A stretch of 64,000 nt of DNA from Dasania marina DSM 21967 (lineage in GTDB: Bacteria > Pseudomonadota > Gammaproteobacteria > Pseudomonadales > Dasaniaceae). The DNA is taken from positions 558,001 through 622,000 of the forward strand of contig NZ_KB891576.1 of NCBI RefSeq assembly GCF_000373485.1, given 5' to 3'. Position 1 is the stretch's first letter, and each line of letters opens with the position of its first letter. Of this stretch, positions 17,282 through 26,629 are shown in pieces. Made by a program: the position numbers and the translations under genes. A model generated the notes under the pieces. The model was not told the origin of the DNA and made no database searches. It saw only the letters and a program-made list of their open reading frames with translations.

Positions 17282-18190
17282 ATGAATACGCAACAACTCC
17301 ATTTCAGCACAGCGCCTACTATAGCGCCGGCATTGCTAAAAGCACTGCTAATGCCACGCAAAGGCTTTAACAGCCAGCAAGGCCTACCGCCGCTAGAGGC
17401 CCACTGGCAAAATGCTACGGTGGACAAAGGCAAGCTAGACCATTATCTAGCCCTATTGGCCATAGCCCCAGCAAGCACACTGCCTATTTTATACCCACAC
17501 GTCTTGGCCGGTAGTATGCATATGCATTTATTAACCCATAGGGATTTCCCCATACGCTTGCTAGGTGCAGTACACCTAAAAAATCGCATTATTCAACAAC
17601 AGGCCATTAGCATAGACGCGGTGATGGACATACATTCCAAAATGGCAGCCTACCGCATAACCGAGAAGGGTTTAGAGTTCGACTTCACTACCGAGATCAA
17701 CGTGGCAGGCCAACAGCAATGGCATGAAACCACTACCTATTTTAAAGCCGGCCCCTTTAGCCGCCACGATCCTGTTAGCAGCGACAACAGCTTCGAATTA
17801 AATAAGCTAGAACACGCTAACAAAATAGCGGAATGGGCCATCCCCAAAAATAGGGGTAAACGCTACGCGAAAATCACTGGCGACTACAACCCCATACACA
17901 TGTCATCTTTGCTGGCAAAACTCTTTGGTTTTAAAAGAGATATTGCTCACGGCTTTGGTGTATTGGCTCAAGCCTTAGATCAGGCCAGTAAACACAATGA
18001 AAACATTAACCATGATGCGATCAACCATCAAATCACACAAGTAGACGTCATCTTTAAAGGCCCCGTGTATCTGGAAAGCAAGGTGAATTTACAGCAAGGC
18101 AAAGCGCTTAATGATTCGCGCTTTGATGCGTATTGTGGCGAAAACCCAAAACCTAGTATTTGTTTGGCCATCACCAACACGCAAGTATAA
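17282..18190 (+). CDS. MaoC-like hydratase/dehydratase domain protein
   Basis: A 302-residue protein with a C-terminal hot-dog domain. The hydratase-2 motif is visible around residues 195-225: YAKITGDYNPIHMS followed by FGFKRDIAHGF, giving the expected Asp, Asn and His active-site residues. The N-terminal half is probably a second, degenerate hot-dog domain. Such proteins hydrate trans-2-enoyl-CoA or enoyl-ACP. No fatty-acid partner gene is adjacent, so the substrate is open. The gene is monocistronic and divergent from the DUF2489 gene. Confidence 0.82.
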   Translation: MNTQQLHFSTAPTIAPALLKALLMPRKGFNSQQGLPPLEAHWQNATVDKGKLDHYLALLAIAPASTLPILYPHVLAGSMHMHLLTHRDFPIRLLGAVHLKNRIIQQQAISIDAVMDIHSKMAAYRITEKGLEFDFTTEINVAGQQQWHETTTYFKAGPFSRHDPVSSDNSFELNKLEHANKIAEWAIPKNRGKRYAKITGDYNPIHMSSLLAKLFGFKRDIAHGFGVLAQALDQASKHNENINHDAINHQITQVDVIFKGPVYLESKVNLQQGKALNDSRFDAYCGENPKPSICLAITNTQV

Positions 18191-18563
18191 ATAGCTCCAC
18201 GAACAAGACTGCTTGTTACAAGAGACTCTGCGCCTATGCCCCATAGGTTAGGTGACAGGCATATAGGCTTGCAGGATCAGGTTTATTGGTCATCGTAAGC
18301 ATTCATGCCACCTGCCATAGCACAAGCGGGCAGCGCTCATCCGTCTCTCCTACAGACACAAGCCCTAGCAATGCGTGCAGCCCCGGTCATTTTGGCTATA
18401 TTTTCAGCAATCACAGCTCATGGCTGCACTAAAAACAGAAAAAATATTCTTTTCATGGTTAATATTTAACCTTTTGCTCGCAAAATCGAGTATCATGCGC
18501 ACCCCGATTTTTGACTGGCCTAGTAAAGGCCGATACATTGCTACCACCCACAGGACAGACTTA
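18191..18563. other. Intergenic region and leader of the coiled-coil gene
   Basis: No gene is supported. The downstream frame is open further back, but the sequence before 18564 has no coiled-coil character and no good ribosome-binding site, so I treat it as leader. Confidence 0.4.
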
Positions 18564-19106
18564 ATGCTTGCAGTAAAAAACCTAGAAAACCTTATTAAAG
18601 TAGAAAACGAATTAAAAGCGCAGTACGAAGACAAGCTTAGCAACCAAGCCGCAGAGATAGATAAAGGCCTAGCCAGCATTAGTGCGCTAGAAGCCACCAT
18701 CGCCAAGCAGCAAGAAAGCCTACTAGAATTATCCAGCAGCGTCGCTGACAAGAAACGCTTAGAGCAAAGCAATCGCGAGCTAAGCAACCGCACCAGCAAG
18801 CAGCAAGACGAAATAGACGAGCAGAAGAAACGCATCAAAAGCCTGCAAAAAGAGTTGGCTGACGCCCGCGCAGACGTTAAAAAGCTTAACCAGCTAGATG
18901 CCGAAAAACTGAAGAAGAACCTGGTTGCCAACAAGAAAAAACTGGCTGAAAAAACTACCAGCAATGATTTACTGCAAAAATCTATTAACAAAACTAAAAG
19001 CGAAAACAACGAGCTAGTACGTGAAGTTGCCGAGCTAAAAGCTAAGTTAGCTGAGCTAGAACCTGAACTACAGCCCGAACAAGAAGCTGAAGAAAACGCT
19101 GCTTAA
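18564..19106 (+). CDS. Coiled-coil protein of unknown function
   Basis: About 180 residues, almost entirely charged and helical, with heptad patterning from residue 5 to 165 and an acidic tail (EPELQPEQEAEENAA). The start is chosen at the ATG preceded by AGGACAG; a longer frame exists from 18375, but its extra residues do not look like the rest. There is no signal peptide or membrane segment, so it is likely cytosolic. It resembles tropomyosin-like or ZapB/SMC-arm-like spacers only in composition. A strong terminator follows. I do not recognise the family. Confidence 0.75.
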   Translation: MLAVKNLENLIKVENELKAQYEDKLSNQAAEIDKGLASISALEATIAKQQESLLELSSSVADKKRLEQSNRELSNRTSKQQDEIDEQKKRIKSLQKELADARADVKKLNQLDAEKLKKNLVANKKKLAEKTTSNDLLQKSINKTKSENNELVREVAELKAKLAELEPELQPEQEAEENAA

Positions 19107-19131
19107 GCTAAGCGTCTAACTATTGTTTGAT

Positions 19132-19157
19132 AACGCCAGCTTATGCTGGCGTTTTTA
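19132..19157 (+). terminator. Rho-independent terminator
   Basis: A perfect 9-bp stem AACGCCAGC / GCTGGCGTT with a TTAT loop, followed by TTTA. It lies about 25 bp after the coiled-coil gene and 16 bp before the RNA methyltransferase start. Confidence 0.85.
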
Positions 19158-19172
19158 TAACTGAAGAATACT

Positions 19173-19652
19173 ATGAGCAAAAGCTACGCCTGTATAGGCT
19201 TACAAAATCCTAAGTCCCCCGAAAATGTCGGCTCAGTCATGCGCGCTGCAGGTTGCTATGGGGTAAACTCAGTATTTTATACTGGCCGCCGCTATGATGT
19301 AGCCAAACCCTTTTATACCGACACCCAAAATGCCTACCAAAAATTGCCCTTAATAGGCGTGGAAGACTTAGCCAGCGTGGTGCCTTTAGGCTGTGTACCG
19401 ATTGCAGTAGAATTGGTGGCTGGCGCCAAACCCCTGCCCAGTTATAAGCATCCACCCCGCGCTTTTTATATTTTTGGCCCCGAAGATGGCAGCCTAAGCA
19501 AAGCAGTCACAGATTTTTGCAGCGAAACCATTTATGTGCCCACTGATGGCTGCATGAATTTAGCCGCCACGGTCAATGTTATTCTATATGACAGGCTGGC
19601 TAAAGGTGACGACTTTTCCTACCACCATGCAGCGCTGAAGCATCAGTCCTAG
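19173..19652 (+). CDS. TrmH/SpoU-family RNA 2'-O-methyltransferase
   Basis: A 159-residue single SPOUT domain. The three knot motifs are visible: SPENVGSVMRAAGCYG (motif 1), FIFGPEDGSLSK-like FYIFGPEDGSLSK (motif 2) and MNLAATVNVILYDRL (motif 3), which bind S-adenosylmethionine. Members methylate the ribose 2'-OH of tRNA or rRNA. At this length it lacks the extra RNA-binding domain of TrmH/RlmB, like the small TrmL type, but its target cannot be assigned from sequence alone. The S4-domain gene follows on the same strand about 70 bp later. Confidence 0.88.
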   Translation: MSKSYACIGLQNPKSPENVGSVMRAAGCYGVNSVFYTGRRYDVAKPFYTDTQNAYQKLPLIGVEDLASVVPLGCVPIAVELVAGAKPLPSYKHPPRAFYIFGPEDGSLSKAVTDFCSETIYVPTDGCMNLAATVNVILYDRLAKGDDFSYHHAALKHQS

Positions 19653-19722
19653 GCCGCTAAGCGTCTAGTCATATCCATACTGATACTAACACCCCTATTG
19701 ACCACAACACTAAGGCCAAACT

Positions 19723-19938
19723 ATGCGAGACGTAGCCATTACCCACCAGCCGGTAGAGTTATATAAAATTCTGAAGTTTGAAGGCATGGTACGCAGTGGC
19801 GGCGAAGCTAAAATGTTTATCGCCGAGGGAAAAGTGTTGGTTAACGGAGAAATAGAAACCCGCAAGCGCAAAAAAATTGTTGCGGGTGACAGCATACAAT
19901 TATTTGATGAATGTATACGGATCTGTTTAGACGAGTAA
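19723..19938 (+). CDS. Small S4-domain RNA-binding protein (YbcJ-like)
   Basis: A 71-residue protein that is essentially one S4 domain: IELYKILKFEGM-like start (VELYKILKFEGMVRSGGEAK), then IAEGKVLVNGEIETRKRKKI and a final strand. The RNA-contacting basic turn RKRKK is kept. This is the size and sequence pattern of the E. coli YbcJ group, which bind structured RNA, possibly rRNA. It sits just downstream of the RNA methyltransferase, and the two may form an RNA-modification unit. It is tail to tail with tesB, only 4 bp apart. Confidence 0.88.
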   Translation: MRDVAITHQPVELYKILKFEGMVRSGGEAKMFIAEGKVLVNGEIETRKRKKIVAGDSIQLFDECIRICLDE

Positions 19939-19942
19939 GCTG

Positions 19943-20821
19943 CTAGCTAGCACGCATCCGCATCAAACCTTCCTGGGCGCTAGAGGCGATCAACTGGCCG
20001 CCACGGGTATAAAAGCTACCACGATTAAAACCTCTGGCATGAGCCGAGCACGGGCTGTCCATGTGGTAGTAAATCCAATCATCCACTCTAAAGTCGATGT
20101 GAAACCACATCGCGTGATCTAAGCTCGCGGCCTGTAAGCCTTTGCTTAAAAACCCTATTGGATGTGGATATAAGCCCGTTTCCATCAAGCCCCAATCAGA
20201 AATATAGGTCAACAAGGTGCGATGCAAAGCCGGATCATTGGCCAGCTCGCCATTAAACTTTAACCAAAAGCCACGCTGAGGTTTTTCTATAGTCGGATCT
20301 ATCGGGTTGCGTGGGTTTACCGAGCGCAAATCCACCACACCATCGGGGATGATGGCTAATACTTTTTGCAACCCGGTATTGGGAAACAGCCGCCCTACCA
20401 ACTCATTATCGCCCTCCAGATCTTCCGGTGGCGGCACCTCTATAGGTAAATCTATTTGGTGCTCTAAGCCCGGCTCTACTGTTTGAAAAGAAACCGCGCA
20501 GTTGAAAATTGCTTTACCGTTTTGTATGGCGACTACCCGGCGAGTAGAAAAACTACCGCCGTCGCGTATGGGGTCTACGTCGTAAATAATAGGCCTATCT
20601 TGATCGCCTCTACGTAAAAAATAGGCGTGCAGGGAATGTGGGTGACGCTGTGGATCTACTGTGCGAGAAGCAGCATTGAGTGCCTGCGCTAATACCTGTC
20701 CACCATATACCTGTGGCAGTGGTAGCTTCAGGGTCTGCCCTCTAAATAACAGGGTATCTAGCTGTTCTACCTGTAAGTTTTTTAATAAGTCATCGATACC
20801 AAACATAGTAAGCCTTTGCAA
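19943..20821 (-). CDS. tesB: Acyl-CoA thioesterase II
   Basis: A 292-residue double hot-dog enzyme that hydrolyses medium- and long-chain acyl-CoA. The N-terminal FRGQTLKLPLPQVYGGQVLAQAL and the C-terminal SLDHAMWFHIDF, DSPCSAHARGFNRG and SSAQEGLMR blocks are those of TesB; the catalytic Asp, Thr/Ser and Gln set of the second hot-dog domain appears present. The length is typical. It is transcribed alone on the minus strand, with about 90 bp to the shikimate-kinase-like gene. Confidence 0.93.
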   Translation of the reverse strand: MQRLTMFGIDDLLKNLQVEQLDTLLFRGQTLKLPLPQVYGGQVLAQALNAASRTVDPQRHPHSLHAYFLRRGDQDRPIIYDVDPIRDGGSFSTRRVVAIQNGKAIFNCAVSFQTVEPGLEHQIDLPIEVPPPEDLEGDNELVGRLFPNTGLQKVLAIIPDGVVDLRSVNPRNPIDPTIEKPQRGFWLKFNGELANDPALHRTLLTYISDWGLMETGLYPHPIGFLSKGLQAASLDHAMWFHIDFRVDDWIYYHMDSPCSAHARGFNRGSFYTRGGQLIASSAQEGLMRMRAS

Positions 20822-20911
20822 TTAGCCGTTCATTATCATGTAAAGCGGCTTACATCATACGGAAGCGAGTAATCAACGACTAATGAAAAAACAATTTAGC
20901 GAAATAAAAAT

Positions 20912-21457
20912 TTATTTGGTTAATTTTGCCAATAGCTCTGTGATTATTTGCTCTTGATTTTTACCATTACAATCAATTATCAAGTCGGCATACTGCTTAT
21001 ATAGTGCTTCGCGCTCGGCAAATAAATCTTGCAGGCTTTGCCCAGGTAAACTGGCAATGCCACGGGTATCAAAATTATGGATACGCCTACGCAGCTCATC
21101 TAGGTCGGCATGCAAATACACCACGGGACCTAAGCTTTTTAATTTTTTCATACCCCAAGCACTATAGACGGCACTGCCGCCGGTAGCAATCACGTGGTGC
21201 GACAAGTCCACGCTGAGTAATACTTCTTCTTCTATACGCCTGAGATTGAGATAATCCGACTCATCTAAAATATCTTGTAGGGTTTTTCCTTCACGCAATT
21301 GAATCAATACATCGGTGTCGACAAAGTCTCTGGCGGTTTCCTTTGCTAACAAAACACCTATGGTGCTTTTGCCCGCACCAGGCATACCAATTAAAATAAC
21401 ACTGCCCTGACCTATCACGACGACAACTTCCTCATTTTCAAAAACATCAACATTCAA
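20912..21457 (-). CDS. Shikimate-kinase-like P-loop kinase
   Basis: A 181-residue small-molecule kinase. The P-loop GMPGAGKST is at residues 24-32, DTDVLI follows at the substrate site, and ATGGSAVYS takes the place of the usual GGG motif. The LID carries [19 protein letters not shown] rather than the RPLL form of classical AroK, so the phosphoryl acceptor may differ from shikimate. The start overlaps the end of sdaA by 11 bp, so translation is coupled. An alternative shorter start near residue 15 is possible because the first residues are not family-like. A housekeeping aroK would be expected elsewhere in the genome. Confidence 0.78.
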   Translation of the reverse strand: MNVDVFENEEVVVVIGQGSVILIGMPGAGKSTIGVLLAKETARDFVDTDVLIQLREGKTLQDILDESDYLNLRRIEEEVLLSVDLSHHVIATGGSAVYSAWGMKKLKSLGPVVYLHADLDELRRRIHNFDTRGIASLPGQSLQDLFAEREALYKQYADLIIDCNGKNQEQIITELLAKLTK

Positions 21458-22841
21458 TAATACTCACCGGCACCGCCAGCACATTAACCGCTAAACCGCC
21501 GCGTGAGGTTTCTTTATATTTGTCCTGCATGTCACGGCCGGTGTCACGCATGGTTTTTATCACCTGATCTAAACTCACAAAGTGATTGCCATCGCCGCGC
21601 AAGGCCATACGCGCAGCGGTTATCGCTTTAACCGCCCCCATGGCATTGCGCTCTATGCAAGGTACTTGTACCAAGCCCCCTATAGGGTCGCACGTTAAAC
21701 CTAGGTTGTGCTCCATGCCTATCTCGGCGGCATTCTCTACCTGCTCTGGCGTGCCACCTAAGGCATCGGCCAATGCGGCGGCGGCCATAGAACAGGCCGA
21801 ACCCACCTCACCCTGACAGCCCACCTCAGCACCACTGATAGAGGCATTGGTTTTATACAGTATACCTACTGCCGCCGCGGTTAATAAAAACCGTGGCGCA
21901 TCGGCTACGCTGGCACCCGGGGAAAAATCCAGATAATAACGCAATACCGCCGGAATAATACCCGCTGCACCATTGGTAGGCGCGGTCACTATGCGGCCAC
22001 CCGAGGCGTTTTCTTCATTAACAGCCAGGGCATACAGGCCCACCCAGTCCATTACATTAAGTGGGTCATCGGCCATGTTGCAGGTTTTTAACTGCCTATA
22101 TAAATGGGCTGCACGACGTTTAACTTTTAAGCCGCCGGGCATTATTCCCTCGGTGCGGCAGCCCTTCTCTATGCAGGCATTCATCACCTGCCAGAGATAG
22201 AGCAAACCTTCATTGATCTCAGGTTCAGTGCGCCAGGCCTTTTCGTTCTCCATCATCAAGGCGCTAATCGATAAACCCGACTCAGCGCAGCGCTGTAGCA
22301 ATTCGGCCCCAGAACTAAAGGGATAAGGCACCGGTGTATCGTCCTCAACAATAAACCCTTCCTCCGCTGCCGACTCGTCTACCACAAAGCCGCCACCCAC
22401 AGAATAAAAGCAGCGCTCAGACAACACCGCACCCGCGCCATCGTAGGCGGTAAAGGTCATACCATTGGAATGAAAAGGTAGCGATTTATTGCGGTGCATA
22501 AACAAGTCTTCGGCGTAATTAAAGCCTATCTCATGCTTACCCATTACGTTGATGCGACCACCTTCACGCACCGCACTGAAGCGCTGAGCTATGCTGTCTA
22601 TGTCTACGCTTTCAGGGCTATCACCCTGCAAACCTAAAATCACCGCCTTGCCCGAGCCGTGGCCGGCGCCGGTAGCACCCAAAGAACCAAACAGCTCCGC
22701 CTTTAAGCGCGCGACTTGGCTAAGCTGGCCGCTGTCATCTAAGGCCTGCGCAAAGGTTAGCGCCGCTTTCATGGGGCCAACGGTATGCGAGCTGGACGGC
22801 CCTATGCCCACTTTAAATAATTCAAACACACTGATGGCCAT
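21447..22841 (-). CDS. sdaA: L-serine ammonia-lyase (iron-sulfur, one-chain type)
   Basis: A 464-residue enzyme that deaminates L-serine to pyruvate and ammonia. The beta domain opens with [13 protein letters not shown], a signature of the family; the alpha domain contains [31 protein letters not shown] and [19 protein letters not shown], which provide the cysteines for the oxygen-sensitive [4Fe-4S] cluster. The length matches SdaA/SdaB of E. coli. It is the first gene of a two-gene unit with the overlapping kinase. Whether it corresponds to SdaA or SdaB cannot be told. Confidence 0.95.
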   Translation of the reverse strand: MAISVFELFKVGIGPSSSHTVGPMKAALTFAQALDDSGQLSQVARLKAELFGSLGATGAGHGSGKAVILGLQGDSPESVDIDSIAQRFSAVREGGRINVMGKHEIGFNYAEDLFMHRNKSLPFHSNGMTFTAYDGAGAVLSERCFYSVGGGFVVDESAAEEGFIVEDDTPVPYPFSSGAELLQRCAESGLSISALMMENEKAWRTEPEINEGLLYLWQVMNACIEKGCRTEGIMPGGLKVKRRAAHLYRQLKTCNMADDPLNVMDWVGLYALAVNEENASGGRIVTAPTNGAAGIIPAVLRYYLDFSPGASVADAPRFLLTAAAVGILYKTNASISGAEVGCQGEVGSACSMAAAALADALGGTPEQVENAAEIGMEHNLGLTCDPIGGLVQVPCIERNAMGAVKAITAARMALRGDGNHFVSLDQVIKTMRDTGRDMQDKYKETSRGGLAVNVLAVPVSIIEC

Positions 22842-23163
22842 CGATCTTATCCTCTTTTTTATTATTGACCCTGCCTCAGCACAACGAGACAGCAGTAATT
22901 GTCAGGCACACAAACACCAAGCGCACTATTGTGCACCCTAAAAGCGCTGCACCACAAGTGCCTATTTTTTATGACAAGATATTGATTTAAAAGAAGTTTT
23001 AACAAAAACAACAGGAAAAAGACTATTTCTGAAATGCACGACTAAAAAGTCGCTATACAGCGGGGAAGTAGATGAACAGCAGTAACAACAAGTATTTTAT
23101 ATGAGATAGAGTAGCAGATTAAAATAATGCCCGGTCCAAATCTGGCCCGGGCATTACTAGTGA
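22842..23163. other. Intergenic region ahead of sdaA
   Basis: No gene is supported. The right end carries the terminator of the small secreted protein gene; the left part should hold the sdaA promoter. Confidence 0.4.
23121..23155 (-). terminator. Rho-independent terminator of the small secreted protein gene
   Basis: Arms AATGCCCGG and CCGGGCATT with a 12-nt loop. Read on the minus strand it is followed by ATTTTAAT, and it starts 9 bp after the stop codon. Confidence 0.75.
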
Positions 23164-23445
23164 TCACTGCTTGTCATAAGCGAATTCTTTAGCAAATTTC
23201 TCTTCAAGTTGCTTATCCAAAGCGGCTGAAATATCTTCCAGGCTTTTAGAAACTTGCAACTCTACTTTTTTAGCAATGGTGCCTGCATCGACATTAACAG
23301 CCGCAGGAGCTAACCACTGATTATTTGCAGTGATGCTATTCATTGCCAAAATCATAGTAGACCCTTTACTGATTCCAGTTTCAGCGACGGCGGTGGTACC
23401 ACCAAAAAGACCTACGATAACGGCTAGCACAGCCACATTTTTCAT
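23164..23445 (-). CDS. Small secreted protein of unknown function
   Basis: A 93-residue protein with a Sec signal peptide (residues 1-21, cleavage after AVAE or nearby). The mature 70 residues are mostly helical with a lysine/glutamate-rich end (KKVELQVSKSLEDISAALDKQL). There are no cysteines and no recognisable domain. It has its own terminator and a good AGAG-type ribosome site, so expression is likely. I do not recognise a family. Confidence 0.7.
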   Translation of the reverse strand: MKNVAVLAVIVGLFGGTTAVAETGISKGSTMILAMNSITANNQWLAPAAVNVDAGTIAKKVELQVSKSLEDISAALDKQLEEKFAKEFAYDKQ

Positions 23446-24069
23446 TTTTACTCTCCAAATTTTGAGCGTTTACAATAATGGGCTTTTGGCCCGAATTTGC
23501 GATCACTGGCTAAACTTCAATCAATCTCAGCAAGTGTTACCGCAACGAAACGAATAGTAACACATGTTTAAGAATCGTCCAGCTTTTTAGCTGAATTTTT
23601 TATGTATTAGCTGAAATAATTTAATAAAGGGTTATTAAAAGCACCAAAATACGGGGCGCTTAAACTTGCAGTTCATTTATTGCCCAATAAAGTAACAAAC
23701 TATGAAAAAAGGTAACATATTGTCGCAGCCCCACTTTATAACGCTTACCAGATAAGCAAAGTGGCTGAAATTTAATCGCCCAACGAATAAAGCAAATACC
23801 ACCCCGGTAACACAAGCCTCATTAACAATGCTTATGCAAAATACATCATCATAAAAGTAACGAATACATCTGTCATGATCAAAAACCAGCCCCACTCGCC
23901 TATAACTCAAACACTTATGCAGGCCGCACAGGCAATAACAATCCACCGCATGATAAGCTGGCCGCCATATTTTTGCCGCATCAGCCATGAACTCGCGCCA
24001 AACACGGCTTATCATGCTAGCCTCAATATAAACCGCACTCCAATTAACCACTTCTAGTATTAAGCGCTT
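23446..24069. other. Non-coding stretch between divergent genes
   Basis: Open frames exist on both strands, but their translations lack family motifs and sensible start sites, so I call no gene. It must contain the promoters of the small secreted protein (minus) and of the cyclic-nucleotide-domain gene (plus). Confidence 0.4.
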
Positions 24070-24564
24070 ATGGAAACCCTGGACGCAGCCGTCGTTATCA
24101 AGCAACACGGGCTAACTTATTTTCGAGAATTAGCCACTTTTGGCGCTCTTTCAGACCAAGTTATCCAATACATACTCAGCGAAGGCTGCATTACCCACTA
24201 TAAACAAGGTGAGTATTTACAGCGCCAAGGCACCGCCAATGACTTTCAGGTGGTTTTGAGCGGCAGGATTGCCTATTACAAACATTATGGCGGACAGGAC
24301 GTACTCACCCGCTATTTTAACGCCGGTGAGCAAATGGGGTTTGACTTAATGCTGGGGATGATTCCGCACAACGGCACCGATGTAGCAGAAGCCGACAGCC
24401 AAATATTAGATATAGACTGCGGCTTGTTCTATAGGTTACACGAGCGATTTCCCGCCGACTTCGGCCTGTTAATGATTAACCTCACCCGCGAGCTGTCCCG
24501 TGAAATTGCACTATTAGAGGACGTCATAGGTGAGAGCTACAACCACACACTACCAGAGCAGTGA
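24070..24564 (+). CDS. Stand-alone cyclic nucleotide-binding domain protein
   Basis: A 164-residue protein consisting of one cNMP-binding beta-roll (ITHYKQGEYLQRQGTANDFQVVLSGRIAYYKHY), then a helical end. There is no helix-turn-helix region after the beta-roll, so it is not a CRP-type transcription factor. It may be a ligand-sensing subunit acting on another protein. The phosphate-binding cassette is not well conserved (no clear R-A-A), so nucleotide binding is uncertain. It is followed by mmsB about 115 bp later on the same strand. Confidence 0.8.
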   Translation: METLDAAVVIKQHGLTYFRELATFGALSDQVIQYILSEGCITHYKQGEYLQRQGTANDFQVVLSGRIAYYKHYGGQDVLTRYFNAGEQMGFDLMLGMIPHNGTDVAEADSQILDIDCGLFYRLHERFPADFGLLMINLTRELSREIALLEDVIGESYNHTLPEQ

Positions 24565-24679
24565 CGGAGATTAGCCATGCCGGCATAGTGCTCTACACTT
24601 AAATTAAACCCATGGTAAGCGTCCGTGGAGAAGAGATGTAGACTGGGCCAAGGAAAAGCTCGCGGTAAAGGAGTCCATT

Positions 24680-25582
24680 ATGAGTTCTGGTACTATCGCT
24701 TTTATAGGCCTAGGTAATATGGGTGGTAGCATGGCCGCCAACCTGGTTAAAGCCGGTTTTACTGTACGCGCCTACGACCTCAGCCCCACCGCCTTAGCTC
24801 AGGCCGAAAAAGCGGGCTGCATCGCCACTAGCTCCGCCTTAGATTGCATAGCGAGTGCCAACACCCTTATCACCATGCTCACCAGCGACGACATCGTTAC
24901 TGAGCTTTACCTAAAAAACCCCGGCCTGTTTAATCATCTACCCAGTCACTGCTTGGTCATAGACTGCTCGACGATAAACCCACAAAGCTCACAGCAACTG
25001 GCCAGCGCCGCCCATGCCAAAAACCTACACTGCATAGACGCCCCCGTTTCAGGTGGCACAGCCGGTGCGCTAGCCGCCACACTCACCTTTATTTGTGGTG
25101 GGGAAGCGAGTGACGTGGAGCAAGCTAAGCCTATTTTGTTAAGCATGGGCTCGCAGGTGTTTCATGCTGGCGGCGCCGGCGCAGGCCAAATCGCCAAGGC
25201 CTGTAACAACATGCTGCTAGCCATACAAATGGCAGGCACCGCAGAAGCCTTACAAATGGGGGTCAACAGCGGCCTAGACGCAGGCACGCTTTCAGAGATT
25301 ATGCGCAACAGTTCTGGTAGCAATTGGGTATTAGACAAATACAATCCCTACCCCGGGGTCATGGCCCAAGCACCGGCCAGCCACCAATACCAGCCTGGTT
25401 TTATGGTCAAGCTGATGCTGAAAGATTTGGCTATCGCCAAGCAAACAGCCCAACTAAGCCAATCCGACACCCCACTGGGCCAGCACGCCCAACAATTATT
25501 TGAACAGCTAATGCACAACTACCCTGACTACGGCAGCAAAGATTTTTCCAGCATACAGCAGCTATACCAAGCGCCCCGCTAA
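24680..25582 (+). CDS. mmsB: 3-hydroxyisobutyrate dehydrogenase-like NAD(P)-dependent oxidoreductase
   Basis: A 300-residue beta-hydroxyacid dehydrogenase. The Rossmann motif GLGNMG is at residues 10-15, the substrate motif DAPVSGGTAGA near 120-130, and the catalytic lysine lies in GQIAKACNN. 3-Hydroxyisobutyrate dehydrogenase of valine breakdown is the closest role, but related enzymes act on tartronate semialdehyde or other beta-hydroxyacids, and no valine gene (mmsA) is adjacent. A strong AAGGAG ribosome site precedes the ATG. Length is typical. Confidence 0.82.
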   Translation: MSSGTIAFIGLGNMGGSMAANLVKAGFTVRAYDLSPTALAQAEKAGCIATSSALDCIASANTLITMLTSDDIVTELYLKNPGLFNHLPSHCLVIDCSTINPQSSQQLASAAHAKNLHCIDAPVSGGTAGALAATLTFICGGEASDVEQAKPILLSMGSQVFHAGGAGAGQIAKACNNMLLAIQMAGTAEALQMGVNSGLDAGTLSEIMRNSSGSNWVLDKYNPYPGVMAQAPASHQYQPGFMVKLMLKDLAIAKQTAQLSQSDTPLGQHAQQLFEQLMHNYPDYGSKDFSSIQQLYQAPR

Positions 25583-25749
25583 ACCTAGCAAGCTGATCTG
25601 CACTATCATTGTTAATCCAATACCACTAAGCATTGCTATATAAAAATATGCTGTACCAACGCTTAGTTGCTATCATTGCCTCTCATTAACATACATGGAC
25701 AGTGCGATAAGCAATAGCCGTTTGCAAACCATAGCCAAGGAATCGCCAC

Positions 25750-26613
25750 TTGAAACAAGCCGTAAGCTCACTCACTCTCACCCTATTATTACTCAGCCTA
25801 GGCATGGCAACGCAAGCAGCAATTCCGGCCATGCCCGCCACCATAGAGTTTCATGTCTACCCTTTGTACAGCGCCAAACTACGCCAAGTTTGGGCCAGTG
25901 GTTATCAACAGCAATTGGCCTCAGAGGCCGGCATTAAAACCCAGTTTAAAACTGCAAACTCCTTAGCTGAGTTCATCCACAACACGCAAAGCCCTAGCCA
26001 CAAATTAGTGGCCAGCCCGCTACACGTTGCTTTATACCTGCAAAAAACCTACGGCTACACGCTGCTTATGCAACAAATATATAGTACGGAATGGGTGCTG
26101 ATCAGCAAGAAAAGTACAGCCTTTAACGGGCCAGACTCCTTAAACGGGCAATGCCTAGCGGTACCCGATCAACTGGACGCACTTAGCATTGCTGCACTAG
26201 CGGAAATCAATCTGTTAAAAAAATCGCAAACGCAGTTTCAAGTGATAGATAAAACCACCCAAGATCAAAGCCTATTCGCCGTTGCTAAAGGCGAATGCGC
26301 CTTTGCTATTGTCGCCGACTTAGTGGTAGAAAAAGCGCTGCGCTCATCATTGCAAAACATAAAATACGATATGCGCGGCGGCAAAAAATCTATGTCCTTG
26401 GTGTTTAGCCTATCTCCACAAACGCCTGCCGCTCTACAACAAGTCATACAGCAGTCGCTACTCGAGATAGGGCATGGGCCGAAACAAAATAGCAACTTTC
26501 TTAGCCCGCCCGCACAGACCATAAGCTCACAGGGTGATGATATTCAGGCTAATAACACGACCCTGAATGCACTAGACGTTATAGAGCAACAGCTAGATGC
26601 AAAAAAACTTTAA
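25750..26613 (+). CDS. Periplasmic phosphate/phosphonate-type (PhnD-like) substrate-binding protein
   Basis: A 287-residue exported protein starting at a TTG, with a signal peptide at residues 1-22 (SLTLTLLLLSLGMATQA). The mature part follows the PhnD-like binding-protein fold: VASPLHVALYLQKTYGYTLLMQ, then DSLNGQCLAVPDQL and FAVAKGECAFAIVADLVVEKAL. Such proteins bind phosphonate, phosphite or other small anions, or act as periplasmic sensor parts. No ABC permease or ATPase is nearby, so it is an orphan. The start is chosen for the signal peptide. Confidence 0.72.
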   Translation: MKQAVSSLTLTLLLLSLGMATQAAIPAMPATIEFHVYPLYSAKLRQVWASGYQQQLASEAGIKTQFKTANSLAEFIHNTQSPSHKLVASPLHVALYLQKTYGYTLLMQQIYSTEWVLISKKSTAFNGPDSLNGQCLAVPDQLDALSIAALAEINLLKKSQTQFQVIDKTTQDQSLFAVAKGECAFAIVADLVVEKALRSSLQNIKYDMRGGKKSMSLVFSLSPQTPAALQQVIQQSLLEIGHGPKQNSNFLSPPAQTISSQGDDIQANNTTLNALDVIEQQLDAKKL

Positions 26614-26629
26614 CGCCATACCAGTGATA

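Noticed and set aside
18404-19009. A 201-codon Ser/Leu/Phe-rich minus-strand frame
   Set aside because: It is the complement of the coiled-coil gene; its composition is what Lys/Glu/Gln codons give in reverse.
23677-24108. A 143-codon minus-strand frame
   Set aside because: It overlaps the start of the cyclic-nucleotide-domain gene, has cysteine- and tyrosine-rich random composition and no family motif.
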